Positions 26,438-35,562 of a DNA stretch of 64,000 bases are shown in pieces (position 1 is the stretch's first letter; the number at the start of each line of letters is the position of its first letter). Both the position numbers and the translations under genes were made by a program. The notes under the pieces were generated by a model. It saw nothing but the letters and a program-made list of their open reading frames with translations. It did no database searches and was not told the DNA's origin. The stretch spans positions 372,001 through 436,000 of the forward strand of contig NZ_JARDUB010000004.1 of the NCBI RefSeq assembly GCF_029360665.1. The letters run 5' to 3'. The DNA is from Eudoraea chungangensis. GTDB lineage: Bacteria > Bacteroidota > Bacteroidia > Flavobacteriales > Flavobacteriaceae.

Positions 26438-26734
26438 TTATTTTATGCTAAGTTTAGAATTAACCAATTGATCTAAAGCTTTCAGCCGCTCTGTGACCTC
26501 TTTGGTATCTTCACTACTCTCTATGCCTTTTTGTTCAATTTTAGAGGCAAACTGCAAGGCACACATGGCCAAAACATCTTGTTTATCTCTAACGGCATAG
26601 TTTTGCTCAAATTTTTTAGCAAGCTGTTCAATATTCTTCGCAGCCTTTCGCAACCCTTCTTCCTGACTAGGGTCGATGGTCAAAGGGTATACTCTATCTG
26701 CGATAGAAAGTTTTATTTTTAGCCTTTCTCCCAT
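26438..26734 (-). CDS. zapA: Cell division protein ZapA
   Basis: The 98-residue product begins with the ZapA pattern LKIKLSIADRVYPLTIDPSQEEGLRKAA, split here over residues 4-32, and continues with the helix AKNIEQLAKKFEQNY and a C-terminal coiled coil. ZapA crosslinks FtsZ filaments at midcell. A 96-residue coiled-coil gene lies just upstream with a 12-nt gap, and the two share the promoter at 27061-27093. Confidence 0.9.
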   Translation of the reverse strand: MGERLKIKLSIADRVYPLTIDPSQEEGLRKAAKNIEQLAKKFEQNYAVRDKQDVLAMCALQFASKIEQKGIESSEDTKEVTERLKALDQLVNSKLSIK

Positions 26735-26746
26735 ACTAGTTTTACA

Positions 26747-27037
26747 CTACTCAGCTAATTGCGCAATACAATAGTCCAATTCTCTGATTAATGTATTTAT
26801 TTTGAGCTTTGCTTCTGTTTTATTGTTCTCACTGCCCAGCATAGAATTGGCAAGTTTTAGCGAATTATATCTCTCTTCCCATTCCGAAATGGAATCTCTG
26901 CTTGCTTCGTTGTCTCTTTTTAAATATTCAATCTCCTCCTCTAACTTTACCTTAGTTTTCCCAAGCAACTCAATTTTATGAAGAAGCTTGCTAATTTTGT
27001 TTTCCAAGGAGTCAACGATTTCAACCAATTCACTCAT
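26747..27037 (-). CDS. Small coiled-coil protein upstream of zapA
   Basis: This 96-residue, mostly charged helical protein has heptad-like spacing through residues 3-60 and 75-95. It has no catalytic motif and looks ZapB-like, but I cannot separate that from any short coiled coil. Its position immediately before zapA in the same unit suggests a role at the division ring. The promoter is immediately upstream. Confidence 0.65.
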   Translation of the reverse strand: MSELVEIVDSLENKISKLLHKIELLGKTKVKLEEEIEYLKRDNEASRDSISEWEERYNSLKLANSMLGSENNKTEAKLKINTLIRELDYCIAQLAE

Positions 27038-27060
27038 TTGTCAATCCAATGCTATTTACA

Positions 27061-27093
27061 CAAAGTTAACATTCCTGAAACGACTGCACAAAA
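27061..27093 (-). promoter_or_regulatory. Promoter of the zapA operon
   Basis: On the minus strand TTTTG (complement of 27089-27093) is followed, after 20 nt, by TAACTTTG (complement of 27061-27068). This is a near-perfect match to the Bacteroidota promoter, and it lies about 24 nt before the ATG at 27037. Confidence 0.75.
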
Positions 27094-27240
27094 GTTTTAG
27101 CATTTATTCTTAAAGCTTCACTTTAAATAAAGGAATATACCCGAAATGGCCGTTGCAAAACCTTATATTTTTCTATTTGTTTGGCTTGCTTTTTTTTGTG
27201 TTAGTATCCTATTCTTTAAATTCGCAATAACTTATTAGCT

Positions 27241-28932
27241 ATGAGAATAATTTTAATTGGCTTTCTGTTAATTAATCAGATATTGGTTTTTGGACAGGAA
27301 AAATATCCTCAAGACGTTTTTGGGTCCCCCTTAGAAATCCCTCTAATACTTGCTGGCACCTTTGGTGAACTCCGTTCTAATCATTTCCATGGGGGAATAG
27401 ACATAAAAACCCAACAGCGAGAGGGTCTTCCAATTCAGTCTATTTATGAGGGCACGGTAACTAGAATTAAAGTTGGACTCTGGGGTTATGGAAAGGTAAT
27501 TTATATTGCACATCCCAATGGCTTTACTTCTGTATATGGTCATCTGCAAAAATTTTCTCCCGAGATAGAGAACTATGTTAAAAACATTCAGTATCAAAAA
27601 AAGGCTTACGAAATAGAAGTTTTTCCAGAATATGGAGAACTAAAAGTGTCTAAAGGAGAATTAATAGCATATTCTGGGAATACGGGTGGTTCTTCCGGGC
27701 CACATCTACATTTTGAGATACGAAGCAGTATTTCCGAAAAACCTACCAATCCGCTGCTATATGGATACGAAGTTCGCGATGCAACGAATCCGACCCTCTT
27801 AGGCCTATATGCCTACCCCATTAGCAAAGGTGCGGTGGTAAACAGTCGAAATTCCAAAACCCAAATAAAGTTCAACAAACAACAAGATGGTTCTTATCTG
27901 GCCAATAAGGTAGTGGCTTTAGGAGAAATAGGTTTTGGGATTGAAACCTATGACAGACAGGATTTAGCAGCCAATAAGAATGGAATCTTTTCTGTAGAAC
28001 AATTGGTAAATGGCAGAACCTATAGCAAATATGTATTCGAGGAATTTTCCTTTCGAGAAACGAGATATATTAATACGCTTATAGACTACGAACACTACAG
28101 CAAAACAAACAGGAGAATACAATATTGTTTTCTTCAGCCCGGAAACAAACTCGGTATTTATAAAGAAATATTTGAAGATGGTAAAATTACGGTTCGCCGA
28201 GGATTGTCTTATGAAGTGGAAATTGTTATCAAAGACTGGCACAATAATACCGTTAGAGTAAAAATTCCTGTAGAAGGGAAAGAACCCGAGGAGCAAGTGT
28301 ATAATGAAGACTATAAAACAGCATATTATTTAACCTCCAGGCAGCCCAATAATTATGACTTAGGTGCGGCAAAAGTATATTTTCCACCAAATACGTTTTA
28401 TGACAACTTCTATCTAGACTTAAAACAAGGAACAGATACTATTCAAATCCACAAGGGTACAGTGCCTGCCCATAAAAGATTTACGGTAACTTTCGATGTA
28501 AAAAAGTATTCTTTGAAGGAGAGAAAAAAGATGTTTATTGCCTGGCTAGATGCAAAAGGGAGGCCAAACTATATAAATACCTTTAAAAGAGAAGGTACTT
28601 TTTCAGTAAAAACAAGAAATCTTGGGAAATATACTTTGGCAACAGATACCATTCCACCTAAAATACGTCCCAAAAATTTCAAGGAAAAACAATGGTTAAA
28701 TAACTACCGGTATTTGAGTATCCAAATCTCGGACGATCTGAGTGGAATAGATACGTATTCGGCCACATTAAATGGCGAATGGATTCTAATGGAATACGAG
28801 CCAAAAACCAATACACTCACCTATAATTTCGACGATAAAATATTAAATCACACGCAATGTGATCTTAAACTAATCGTTACTGATAACGTAGGAAACACAA
28901 CTACTTTTAGTAGTAATTTTTTCAGAAAGTAA
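27241..28932 (+). CDS. M23-family metallopeptidase (LytM-type)
   Basis: The 563-residue protein has a signal peptide ending at about residue 18. The M23 domain (about 40-175) carries the zinc residues His50 and Asp54 in NHFHGGID and the HLHFE motif with His157. M23 peptidases cut peptidoglycan crosslinks or act as scaffolds. The C-terminal 380 residues form beta-rich domains that I do not recognise, including one with TDTIPPKIRP near 480. The stop is 4 nt before the TTG start of a TonB-dependent receptor gene. Confidence 0.92.
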   Translation: MRIILIGFLLINQILVFGQEKYPQDVFGSPLEIPLILAGTFGELRSNHFHGGIDIKTQQREGLPIQSIYEGTVTRIKVGLWGYGKVIYIAHPNGFTSVYGHLQKFSPEIENYVKNIQYQKKAYEIEVFPEYGELKVSKGELIAYSGNTGGSSGPHLHFEIRSSISEKPTNPLLYGYEVRDATNPTLLGLYAYPISKGAVVNSRNSKTQIKFNKQQDGSYLANKVVALGEIGFGIETYDRQDLAANKNGIFSVEQLVNGRTYSKYVFEEFSFRETRYINTLIDYEHYSKTNRRIQYCFLQPGNKLGIYKEIFEDGKITVRRGLSYEVEIVIKDWHNNTVRVKIPVEGKEPEEQVYNEDYKTAYYLTSRQPNNYDLGAAKVYFPPNTFYDNFYLDLKQGTDTIQIHKGTVPAHKRFTVTFDVKKYSLKERKKMFIAWLDAKGRPNYINTFKREGTFSVKTRNLGKYTLATDTIPPKIRPKNFKEKQWLNNYRYLSIQISDDLSGIDTYSATLNGEWILMEYEPKTNTLTYNFDDKILNHTQCDLKLIVTDNVGNTTTFSSNFFRK

Positions 28933-28936
28933 ATAT

Positions 28937-31405
28937 TTGAACTGGCCCAAACTGTTTTTAACTATTTCACTCCTAGGTTTTATAGGTCCTTTGTGGGGTC
29001 AAAAAGCTACAGTTACCGGTGTGGTATTAAATGAAAAAAAAGAACCCGTGGCCAATGTAAATATAGAATCCCAAGGGAAGGGGACTTCTACAGACGACAC
29101 TGGTTTTTATCTTCTTGAGGTTCTTGCGGATATTGAGATTACAATTTCTTTCTCCCATATGGGACATAAAAATGTAATTCTAGAAAATCTAATTCTTACC
29201 ACCAATGAGACTTTTGAGTTTAACCCGGTAATGAAAACCGATGTTCAACAAATAGATGGGGTAGAAGTTACTGCCACAGGGGAAAAAAGCGTAGAAGGAA
29301 TTACTACAATCGCAGCCGATTTGGTCCGGAATATTCCCGGGGCCAATGCGGGGGTAGAGAACGTTCTTAAGCTTCTCCCAGGGGTTTCTTCGAATAATGA
29401 GCTAAGCACCCAATACGCAGTTAGGGGCGGGAATTATGATGAGAACCTTGTTTATATCAATGACATTGAAGTATATCGTCCTTTTTTAATTCGATCAGGT
29501 CAGCAGGAAGGTCTGAGTTTTGTAAACAGTACAATGGTGGAAAGCCTTGAATTTTCTTCGGGAGGATTTCAGGCAAACTATGGAGACAAACTATCTTCCG
29601 TACTTGATATAACCTACAAAAGACCATCAGAATTTGCTCTTAGTGTAGATGCCAGCCTTTTAGGAGCCTCCCTTACGGCCGAGACTATTTCTAAAAACAG
29701 GAACTTCACGAGCATTACTGGAGCTCGATACCGAAACAATAGTCTACTGGTAAACAGCCAGGACACCAACGCAAATTTTACTCCAATTTTTGCAGATGTA
29801 CAAACTTTTTTGAGTTATCAATTTAGCTCTAAATTCAATCTTAGCTTTTTAGGTAACCTCTCTCTTAACGATTACCAAAATACCCCATTAACCAGAAGAA
29901 CCAATTTTGGTACCATTAATAATCCACAGTCGCTTATCGTATTTTTTCAGGGAGAAGAAGATAATACATACGCCACAAGCATGGGCGCCTTCAAGGCAAG
30001 TTTTACTCCAAAAGACAATCTTTCCTTAAGCCTTATTAGCTCGGTTTACCATACGGTTGAAGAAGAATTTTCTGATGTTATTTCGCAATATGAACTAGGA
30101 GAAATTGATATAAACTTAGGGGACGACAATTCTGGGGATATCAGCTCTACACGAGGCATTGGAACGCAATTCAATCGAGCACGAAATATCTTGGATGCTT
30201 TAATTGTAAATGTGGGGCATAAAGGGCTGTACAATAAGGATAACTCCACCTGGGAATGGGGTTTAAAATATACCCACGAAGATATCCGAGATCAAATAAG
30301 AGAATCGGAATTTATTGATTCTCTTGGATTCTCCGTTAGACCACCTTTTGAGGAGTTTCAAAATAATCAGCCAGAAGAACCTTTTACTGCCGATATAGAG
30401 CCATATACGTCTATTTCTGCCTTGAATTTTGTTACCACAGATAGAGCATCTGCCTACCTGCAATACAGCCGGCGAGTGCAATGGAATTCTAGCAACATCT
30501 ATTATAATTTGGGTGTTAGAGCGCAATACTGGGTTTTAAGCGGTCAAGGTTTTGATACTAATTCGCAGTTTATTTTTAGCCCAAGGGGACAGTTCGCATT
30601 GAAACCAAGCTGGAAAATTGATATGCTATTTAGGTTGGCTGCAGGAATCTATCAGCAACCACCTTTTTACAGAGAATTAAGAGATGAAACAGGCACTATC
30701 CAATCTGAAGTGGAAGCGCAAAAATCTGTCCACCTTGTCTTGGGAAATGAATATAGTTTTGAGTTGTGGAAACGCCCTTTTAAACTGGTAAGTGAAGTTT
30801 ACTACAAAGACTTAACCAAGGTAAATCCATATACTTTAGAGGACGTCCGAATAAGATATGAGGCAAATAACAATGCAGTTGCTTACGCCTATGGCTTTGA
30901 TTTCAGACTAAATGGGGCATTCGTTCCCGGCACAGAATCTTGGGTGAGTTTAGGTTTTTTAAAAACAGAAGAGAATATAGACAATAGAGGATATATTTCT
31001 AGACCATCTGACCAACGTTTTCAACTAGGTATTTTATGGCAAGACTATATCCCTTCTATCCCTAGGCTTAGGATGTATTTAAATCTGGTATATAACACAG
31101 GAGTTCCTGGCGGATCCCCAAATTATGCAGATCCTTATGAATTTCAGAGTAGATTAAGAGATTATAGGCGTGCAGATTTAGGTATTTCGTATATTTTTGC
31201 AAGCATTAACGATTCTTATCCAAAAGGACATTGGTTACATAGCTTTGAAGAGCTCAACTTAGGTTTTGAAATTTACAACCTATTTAATAATCAAAACGCC
31301 ATAACAAATACCTGGGTGAGAGATGTGGATAGCAAACAAGAATTTGCCGTTCCAAATTTTATGACTTCGCGTGTTTTTAATATTAAACTGGGCATGCGCT
31401 TTTAG
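28937..31405 (+). CDS. TonB-dependent receptor
   Basis: This 822-residue protein starts with TTG and has a signal sequence of about 20 residues. A carboxypeptidase-regulatory-like domain (about 23-108) is followed by the plug (about 125-230, with ELSTQYAVRGGNYDENLVYIN) and the barrel. The last residue is Phe, as is usual for outer-membrane barrels. The N-terminal domain is common in Bacteroidota receptors, and no substrate is indicated. The gene lies 4 nt after the M23 peptidase gene, so the pair is probably one operon. Confidence 0.9.
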   Translation: MNWPKLFLTISLLGFIGPLWGQKATVTGVVLNEKKEPVANVNIESQGKGTSTDDTGFYLLEVLADIEITISFSHMGHKNVILENLILTTNETFEFNPVMKTDVQQIDGVEVTATGEKSVEGITTIAADLVRNIPGANAGVENVLKLLPGVSSNNELSTQYAVRGGNYDENLVYINDIEVYRPFLIRSGQQEGLSFVNSTMVESLEFSSGGFQANYGDKLSSVLDITYKRPSEFALSVDASLLGASLTAETISKNRNFTSITGARYRNNSLLVNSQDTNANFTPIFADVQTFLSYQFSSKFNLSFLGNLSLNDYQNTPLTRRTNFGTINNPQSLIVFFQGEEDNTYATSMGAFKASFTPKDNLSLSLISSVYHTVEEEFSDVISQYELGEIDINLGDDNSGDISSTRGIGTQFNRARNILDALIVNVGHKGLYNKDNSTWEWGLKYTHEDIRDQIRESEFIDSLGFSVRPPFEEFQNNQPEEPFTADIEPYTSISALNFVTTDRASAYLQYSRRVQWNSSNIYYNLGVRAQYWVLSGQGFDTNSQFIFSPRGQFALKPSWKIDMLFRLAAGIYQQPPFYRELRDETGTIQSEVEAQKSVHLVLGNEYSFELWKRPFKLVSEVYYKDLTKVNPYTLEDVRIRYEANNNAVAYAYGFDFRLNGAFVPGTESWVSLGFLKTEENIDNRGYISRPSDQRFQLGILWQDYIPSIPRLRMYLNLVYNTGVPGGSPNYADPYEFQSRLRDYRRADLGISYIFASINDSYPKGHWLHSFEELNLGFEIYNLFNNQNAITNTWVRDVDSKQEFAVPNFMTSRVFNIKLGMRF

Positions 31406-31415
31406 AACTAGAAAA

Positions 31416-32069
31416 ATGAAGAAGCTTTTGGTAATTAGTAGTATGTTATTTTTATCCCTACTACAAGCACAGAAGAATGTATATGAAAGTAATAAGTTTG
31501 ATCTGCTCAGTGCGGATCACAAAATTTTAGCGATTATACCTTTTTTTACCCATTTAGATTTAAAGGAGAATATTGAAAAGGGAGAGGTAAAACGACTAGA
31601 AGAAAAAGAAGGTTACGCAGTACAAAATGCTTTAGAAACCTATTTTGGTCTGGGAAAGAAAAAAAAGAAGTTTACGGTTGAATTTCAAAATATAAAAAAT
31701 ACAAATGCCCTTTTAGCTCAGGAAAATATTAGCTACGACAATATAGATACCTATACTATTCATGAGCTATGTGAAATTCTCAAGGTAGATGCCATTGTAA
31801 GCGGCAACCTAGATCTAAACATCCTTTTATCTAAAGGAATACCCACAGAATTTAGTTTTCTGGATTATATTCTAGGAGATGCAGATTACGGTCGAATTGG
31901 TATCAAAATAAGTGATGGGGACTCTGGTAAGCTTTTATGGAAATACGAAAATAAAATCACTAAAAAATCTGGCAAAAACACTTATGACCTGATTGATAAA
32001 ATGATGAAAAAGCTAGTCCGAAAGTTTCCTTATGACAAAGAAAGATTGAAACCTAAAAAGGGAGTCTAA
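31416..32069 (+). CDS. Exported protein of unknown function
   Basis: I start this 217-residue protein at the ATG at 31416, because the signal sequence MKKLLVISSMLFLSLLQAQ begins there; the longer frame from 31371 would overlap the receptor gene by 35 nt. The mature part, with LLSADHKILAIIPFFTH and LCEILKVDAIVSGNLDLN, resembles lipoproteins of the GNA1162/DUF799 or CsgG-like type, but I am not sure. It is co-directional with the receptor. Its stop overlaps the convergent cysteine desulfurase stop. Confidence 0.75.
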   Translation: MKKLLVISSMLFLSLLQAQKNVYESNKFDLLSADHKILAIIPFFTHLDLKENIEKGEVKRLEEKEGYAVQNALETYFGLGKKKKKFTVEFQNIKNTNALLAQENISYDNIDTYTIHELCEILKVDAIVSGNLDLNILLSKGIPTEFSFLDYILGDADYGRIGIKISDGDSGKLLWKYENKITKKSGKNTYDLIDKMMKKLVRKFPYDKERLKPKKGV

Positions 32070-33211
32070 TCACAAAACTCTTTTAAGGTTTCTAAGACAT
32101 AGTCTATTTCCTCTTTTGTATTGTATTTTGAAAATGAAAACCTCAAAGAAGGTTTTTTTAAGTCCTCTTCTGAAAGAATGGCATTTAAAACGTGTGATGT
32201 ACCTGAAGCACCAGACTGGCATGCACTTCCTTTAGAACAGGCAATCCCCTTTAAGTCTAAGTGAAAAAGTAACATCAGCGCTTTTTCCTCACTTATGTCA
32301 AGGCAAACATTCACCAAGGTATAAGTGCTCTTGTCTAAATCGCCCGAGTGTCCGTTAAATTGTGCATTCGGTATTTTATTCCCAATTTGCTCAATAAAAT
32401 AGGTCTTTAAACCGCTTATATATGCCTTTTCTTCTTCCAAATCCTTGTAAGCAGAAACGAAGGCTTCTCTTAGGCCCACAATATTGTGCAAAGCCTCTGT
32501 TCCGGCTCTACTACCCCTCTCCTGCGACCCTCCAAGTATTAAAGGGTTTATGGGTAATCCCTTTCTAATATAAGCAAAACCAATGCCCTTTGGCCCATGA
32601 AATTTATGCGCCGCAGCAGCCATAAAATCTATAGAAGATTTTTGCACGTCCCATTGAAAGTGACCCACAGACTGAACCGTATCGGAATGTAACAGGGCTC
32701 CATGTTCTTTGCACAGCAATCCTACACGATCTATGTCTATCAAATTTCCAATCTCATTGTTTACGTGCATTAAGGAAACCAATTTCTTATGACCCTCTTC
32801 TTTTAATAGTTCCTCGAGATGATCCAATTTTGGGTTGCCAAAGCTATCAAGGGAAACATAGCACACTCTGATGCCATATTCTTCTTCCAAACTTTCTACT
32901 ACATGAAGCACTGCATGATGTTCAATTTTTGATGTAATGATAGTTTTTACACCCAAATCCTTTACCGCCGATCTCAGAACCATATTATCTGCCTCGGTAC
33001 CACCGGAAGTGAAAACAATTTCTGAAGGATGCGCATTTATAGTTTTCGCAATTTCCTTTCTGGTCTGTTCAATTTCTGTCTTTGCACTTCTGCCAAAGGC
33101 ATGTGTTGAAGAAGGATTTCCAAAACAATCTGCAAGCGCCTCTTGCATCCTGGAAATTACTTCCCCTCTTAAAGGGGTAGTGGCTGCGTTGTCAAAATAA
33201 ATCTTTCTCAT
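32066..33211 (-). CDS. Cysteine desulfurase (NifS/IscS-like)
   Basis: The 381-residue enzyme has the PLP Schiff-base lysine Lys203 in AAAHKFHGPKG and the cysteine loop with Cys331 in SKGSACQSGAS. It removes sulfur from cysteine for Fe-S clusters or thiolated tRNA. The start of the protein, MRKIYFDNAATTPL, is typical. No iscU or sufU neighbour is present, so the acceptor cannot be told. Its stop overlaps the stop of the convergent gene (32066-32069). Confidence 0.93.
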   Translation of the reverse strand: MRKIYFDNAATTPLRGEVISRMQEALADCFGNPSSTHAFGRSAKTEIEQTRKEIAKTINAHPSEIVFTSGGTEADNMVLRSAVKDLGVKTIITSKIEHHAVLHVVESLEEEYGIRVCYVSLDSFGNPKLDHLEELLKEEGHKKLVSLMHVNNEIGNLIDIDRVGLLCKEHGALLHSDTVQSVGHFQWDVQKSSIDFMAAAAHKFHGPKGIGFAYIRKGLPINPLILGGSQERGSRAGTEALHNIVGLREAFVSAYKDLEEEKAYISGLKTYFIEQIGNKIPNAQFNGHSGDLDKSTYTLVNVCLDISEEKALMLLFHLDLKGIACSKGSACQSGASGTSHVLNAILSEEDLKKPSLRFSFSKYNTKEEIDYVLETLKEFCD

Positions 33212-33324
33212 GGCACAAACTCTATAGAAAATGGCTACAAAAATACTCTAAATAATAATAACCCAGATATAAAATCCCTTTAATAAACTAGGATAAAAGA
33301 ACTAAATTCATGTAAATTTGACGC

Positions 33325-33831
33325 ATGAAAAAAGTTGTTTTACTAGTCTTACTGAGTATTTCCTTATCCTGCGATGATGGGGATTTAACCATCGAAACTA
33401 TTGATTTTGATGATGCTTCTATTATGTTTTGCGAATCAAGCACAACTATTGATTCTGACCTTTTTTTTAAACTCAATTCTACAGAATCCTTAATACTCAA
33501 ATTACAAAGTGGAATTCTTAAGAATGAAGTCTCAGAAGATACAATTGTTAGCAGTGTCCCTTCTCAATCGCAGATAACCTATAGAACATTCTCGGGTACA
33601 GTAAGCAAAGATTATTTCTGTGATGATATTCCTCCCTTAGATCCTGTAGTTTTGCAAGAACTAGAAGCAGAGGGTGGAAGTGTAAAAATTTTTACTACAC
33701 AAAGTGAGACAGACACTACCGTATTTGAACACAACATTAGACTAAGCGCCATTTCTCTGGTAAATGAAAAAGGGGAAAGGTTAACCGACTTACGAATAAA
33801 TAATTTTGGAACCATTACTACCCAAGAATAA
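33325..33831 (+). CDS. Putative lipoprotein
   Basis: The 168-residue product has a hydrophobic N-terminus and a lipobox (ISLSC, Cys16), then an acidic mature part with no domain that I recognise. The pattern LSCDDGD after the lipobox is typical of surface-exposed lipoproteins in this phylum. The gene is convergent with the Smr-domain gene, with 8 nt between the stops. Confidence 0.75.
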   Translation: MKKVVLLVLLSISLSCDDGDLTIETIDFDDASIMFCESSTTIDSDLFFKLNSTESLILKLQSGILKNEVSEDTIVSSVPSQSQITYRTFSGTVSKDYFCDDIPPLDPVVLQELEAEGGSVKIFTTQSETDTTVFEHNIRLSAISLVNEKGERLTDLRINNFGTITTQE

Positions 33832-33839
33832 TATCCCGG

Positions 33840-34385
33840 TTAGTTTTGAGTAATATGAATTTCTGTGGCACCCAGGCCATATTTTTGGTAGTCTGCATCA
33901 TAATATCTCAGTTGCTCGTACCTTCTAAATAAGTAATATAATTCCTCCTTTAATACTCCCTCTCCAACCCCATGAATGAACACAATTTTTGGAATCCTTT
34001 TTGCAATGGCAAAATCTAATTGTCTTTTTGCAGTGTCTATTTGGATGTTTAGAATATCATAATTATTTAAACCTTTAGTTGCTGGTACAATTTTATGGAT
34101 ATGCAGATCTATAACCATAGTCGGGGCATTTCTCTCCTTCGGTTTTATTCTTTTGGCACTTTTCCTTTTAAAAGCTTTTTTCTCCTTAAGCGCATTTTTA
34201 ACGGCATCTTTTCCAATGCCAAAAGAATCCCTATATGTCAGGAGCACTAATTCTTCAGGATTAAAGTGTATATCAAAGCCATCGGAGGTGCGGACTAGTA
34301 TCTGCGCCTTACCAATTTCTTTTATTATTCCAGTAAGCTTCTCATCCAAGACCTCAACCTGGTCCCCTATCTGCCATAAATGCAT
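33840..34385 (-). CDS. Smr-domain protein
   Basis: The 181-residue protein has an N-terminal SH3-like segment (residues 1-60, with VEVLDEKLTGIIKEIG and LVRTSDGFDIHFNPEELVL) and a C-terminal Smr domain (about 100-180). The latter has the DLHIHKI motif and the VFIHGVGEGVLKEEL motif. Smr domains in MutS2-like proteins are nucleases or RNA-binding; this protein lacks the MutS2 ATPase. The order is that of the Bacteroidota DUF2027/Smr group. Confidence 0.85.
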   Translation of the reverse strand: MHLWQIGDQVEVLDEKLTGIIKEIGKAQILVRTSDGFDIHFNPEELVLLTYRDSFGIGKDAVKNALKEKKAFKRKSAKRIKPKERNAPTMVIDLHIHKIVPATKGLNNYDILNIQIDTAKRQLDFAIAKRIPKIVFIHGVGEGVLKEELYYLFRRYEQLRYYDADYQKYGLGATEIHITQN

Positions 34386-34531
34386 GTTTTTGGTTTTAAA
34401 ACGACTTATTCTTCTTAACTAACAGACCATATCTAATAAAATTATCTAGACCAACTAAATTTACCAAAATTAAGGGCATATTAGTTTTTCAAAGCCAAAA
34501 ATAGTAGTATTTTACAGAGGAAAAATTTGTA

Positions 34532-34840
34532 TTGGTGAAAATGTTCTATTCTTTGCGTTTTGTATTTTTTGAAGGCAAGATGTTACCTTGCATTAATAAA
34601 CAAATTCTGGGTTTTGAATGTCCTGGTTGTGGCTTGCAAAGGGCTTTTGCATTCTTAATTGAAGGAGAATTTTTACAAGCCTTCTACATGTACCCTGCGA
34701 TTTATCCATTAATGCTTTTAATGGCAGTTATTATTATGGATCAGTTTTTCTCCCTAAAATTTGCCAATAAGCTAATCATATTTTTAGCCATTACTGCCGT
34801 TGGCAGTATCCTTATTAATTATGCATTAAAATTTATTTAA
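34532..34840 (+). CDS. DUF2752 membrane protein
   Basis: The 102-residue product has two or three membrane helices. The DUF2752 signature CPGCGLQRAF (about residues 29-38) is present. Its role is unknown. It starts a run of three small Cys-containing membrane proteins with short gaps, the other two being CCC-motif proteins. Confidence 0.85.
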   Translation: MVKMFYSLRFVFFEGKMLPCINKQILGFECPGCGLQRAFAFLIEGEFLQAFYMYPAIYPLMLLMAVIIMDQFFSLKFANKLIIFLAITAVGSILINYALKFI

Positions 34841-34853
34841 AACTCTTTAGCCC

Positions 34854-35180
34854 ATGGAACAAGAAAAACTACCAAATATTACACTGGCCATTGTATTGTC
34901 TATTCTTTCCTATATCTGTTGTTGTTTTGGAGGTTTACCCGGTGCCTTACTAGCCGGAGTCGGTTATTTTTTGGTAAGAAAGGATGAAAATAAATACATA
35001 GAAAATCCCGAAGGATATTCTAATTATAGCCAGCTGAAAACAGCCAAGGTTTTAGCTATTATAGGAATCGTCATTGGATTGCTTTATTTCGCTATTGCTA
35101 CTTACAATATTTATAAAATGGGTGGTTGGGAAGCCTATATGGAACAAGTAAGAATAATGTCGGAACAATTTCAAGAATAG
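34854..35180 (+). CDS. CCC-motif membrane protein
   Basis: The 108-residue protein has two hydrophobic segments and the cysteine run SYICCCFGG (about residues 20-28). This fits the CCC-motif membrane family of Bacteroidota. The function is unknown. It starts 13 nt after the DUF2752 stop, and a second CCC-like gene follows 6 nt after it. Confidence 0.8.
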   Translation: MEQEKLPNITLAIVLSILSYICCCFGGLPGALLAGVGYFLVRKDENKYIENPEGYSNYSQLKTAKVLAIIGIVIGLLYFAIATYNIYKMGGWEAYMEQVRIMSEQFQE

Positions 35181-35186
35181 AATTAT

Positions 35187-35486
35187 ATGAGTCAACAACC
35201 ATTACCCGGTGCCAGTACAGCGCTTACCATGGGAATAATTTCCATAATCGGCGCTATAAGTTGTTGTGGCCCTTTTGCCATAATCTTTAGTATCATAGGT
35301 TTAGTAAATGCCAAAAATGCCGATCAGTTATACAAGGAGAACCCACAGAACTATACTGGTTTTGAAAGCGTTAGAACAGGAAGAATCCTGTCTTATGTGG
35401 GCATGGCTCTAGCCCTAATCTATCTAGTATTTGCCATTCTTTATTTTGGCGTAATAGTTGCCTTTATAAGTTCGGGAAAAATCTAA
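35187..35486 (+). CDS. CCC-motif-like membrane protein (second copy)
   Basis: The 99-residue protein has the related stretch ISCCGPFAIIFSIIG, a variant with two cysteines, and two hydrophobic segments. It is a paralogue of the preceding gene: the middle segments YIENPEGYSNYSQLKTAKVL and YKENPQNYTGFESVRTGRIL align. A strong hairpin follows. The function is unknown. Confidence 0.78.
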   Translation: MSQQPLPGASTALTMGIISIIGAISCCGPFAIIFSIIGLVNAKNADQLYKENPQNYTGFESVRTGRILSYVGMALALIYLVFAILYFGVIVAFISSGKI

Positions 35487-35500
35487 AACTAGCTTCTATC

Positions 35501-35541
35501 GGAAATTAAGAAGGATGCCATGGGCATCCTTCTTAATTTCC
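35501..35541. terminator. Perfect 19-bp inverted repeat, bidirectional terminator
   Basis: GGAAATTAAGAAGGATGCC (35501-35519) and its exact reverse complement (35523-35541) are separated by ATG. The repeat lies between the convergent CCC-type gene and recQ, so it probably stops both transcripts. It has no T-run of the canonical kind; it is a very stable stem instead. Confidence 0.7.
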
Positions 35542-35562
35542 AACAGTTATTTTCTTGTATTT

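Noticed and set aside
33313-33320. TAAATTTG as a promoter element for the lipoprotein gene at 33325
   Set aside because: It lies five bases before the ATG and has no TTG upstream, so the transcript would start inside the coding region.
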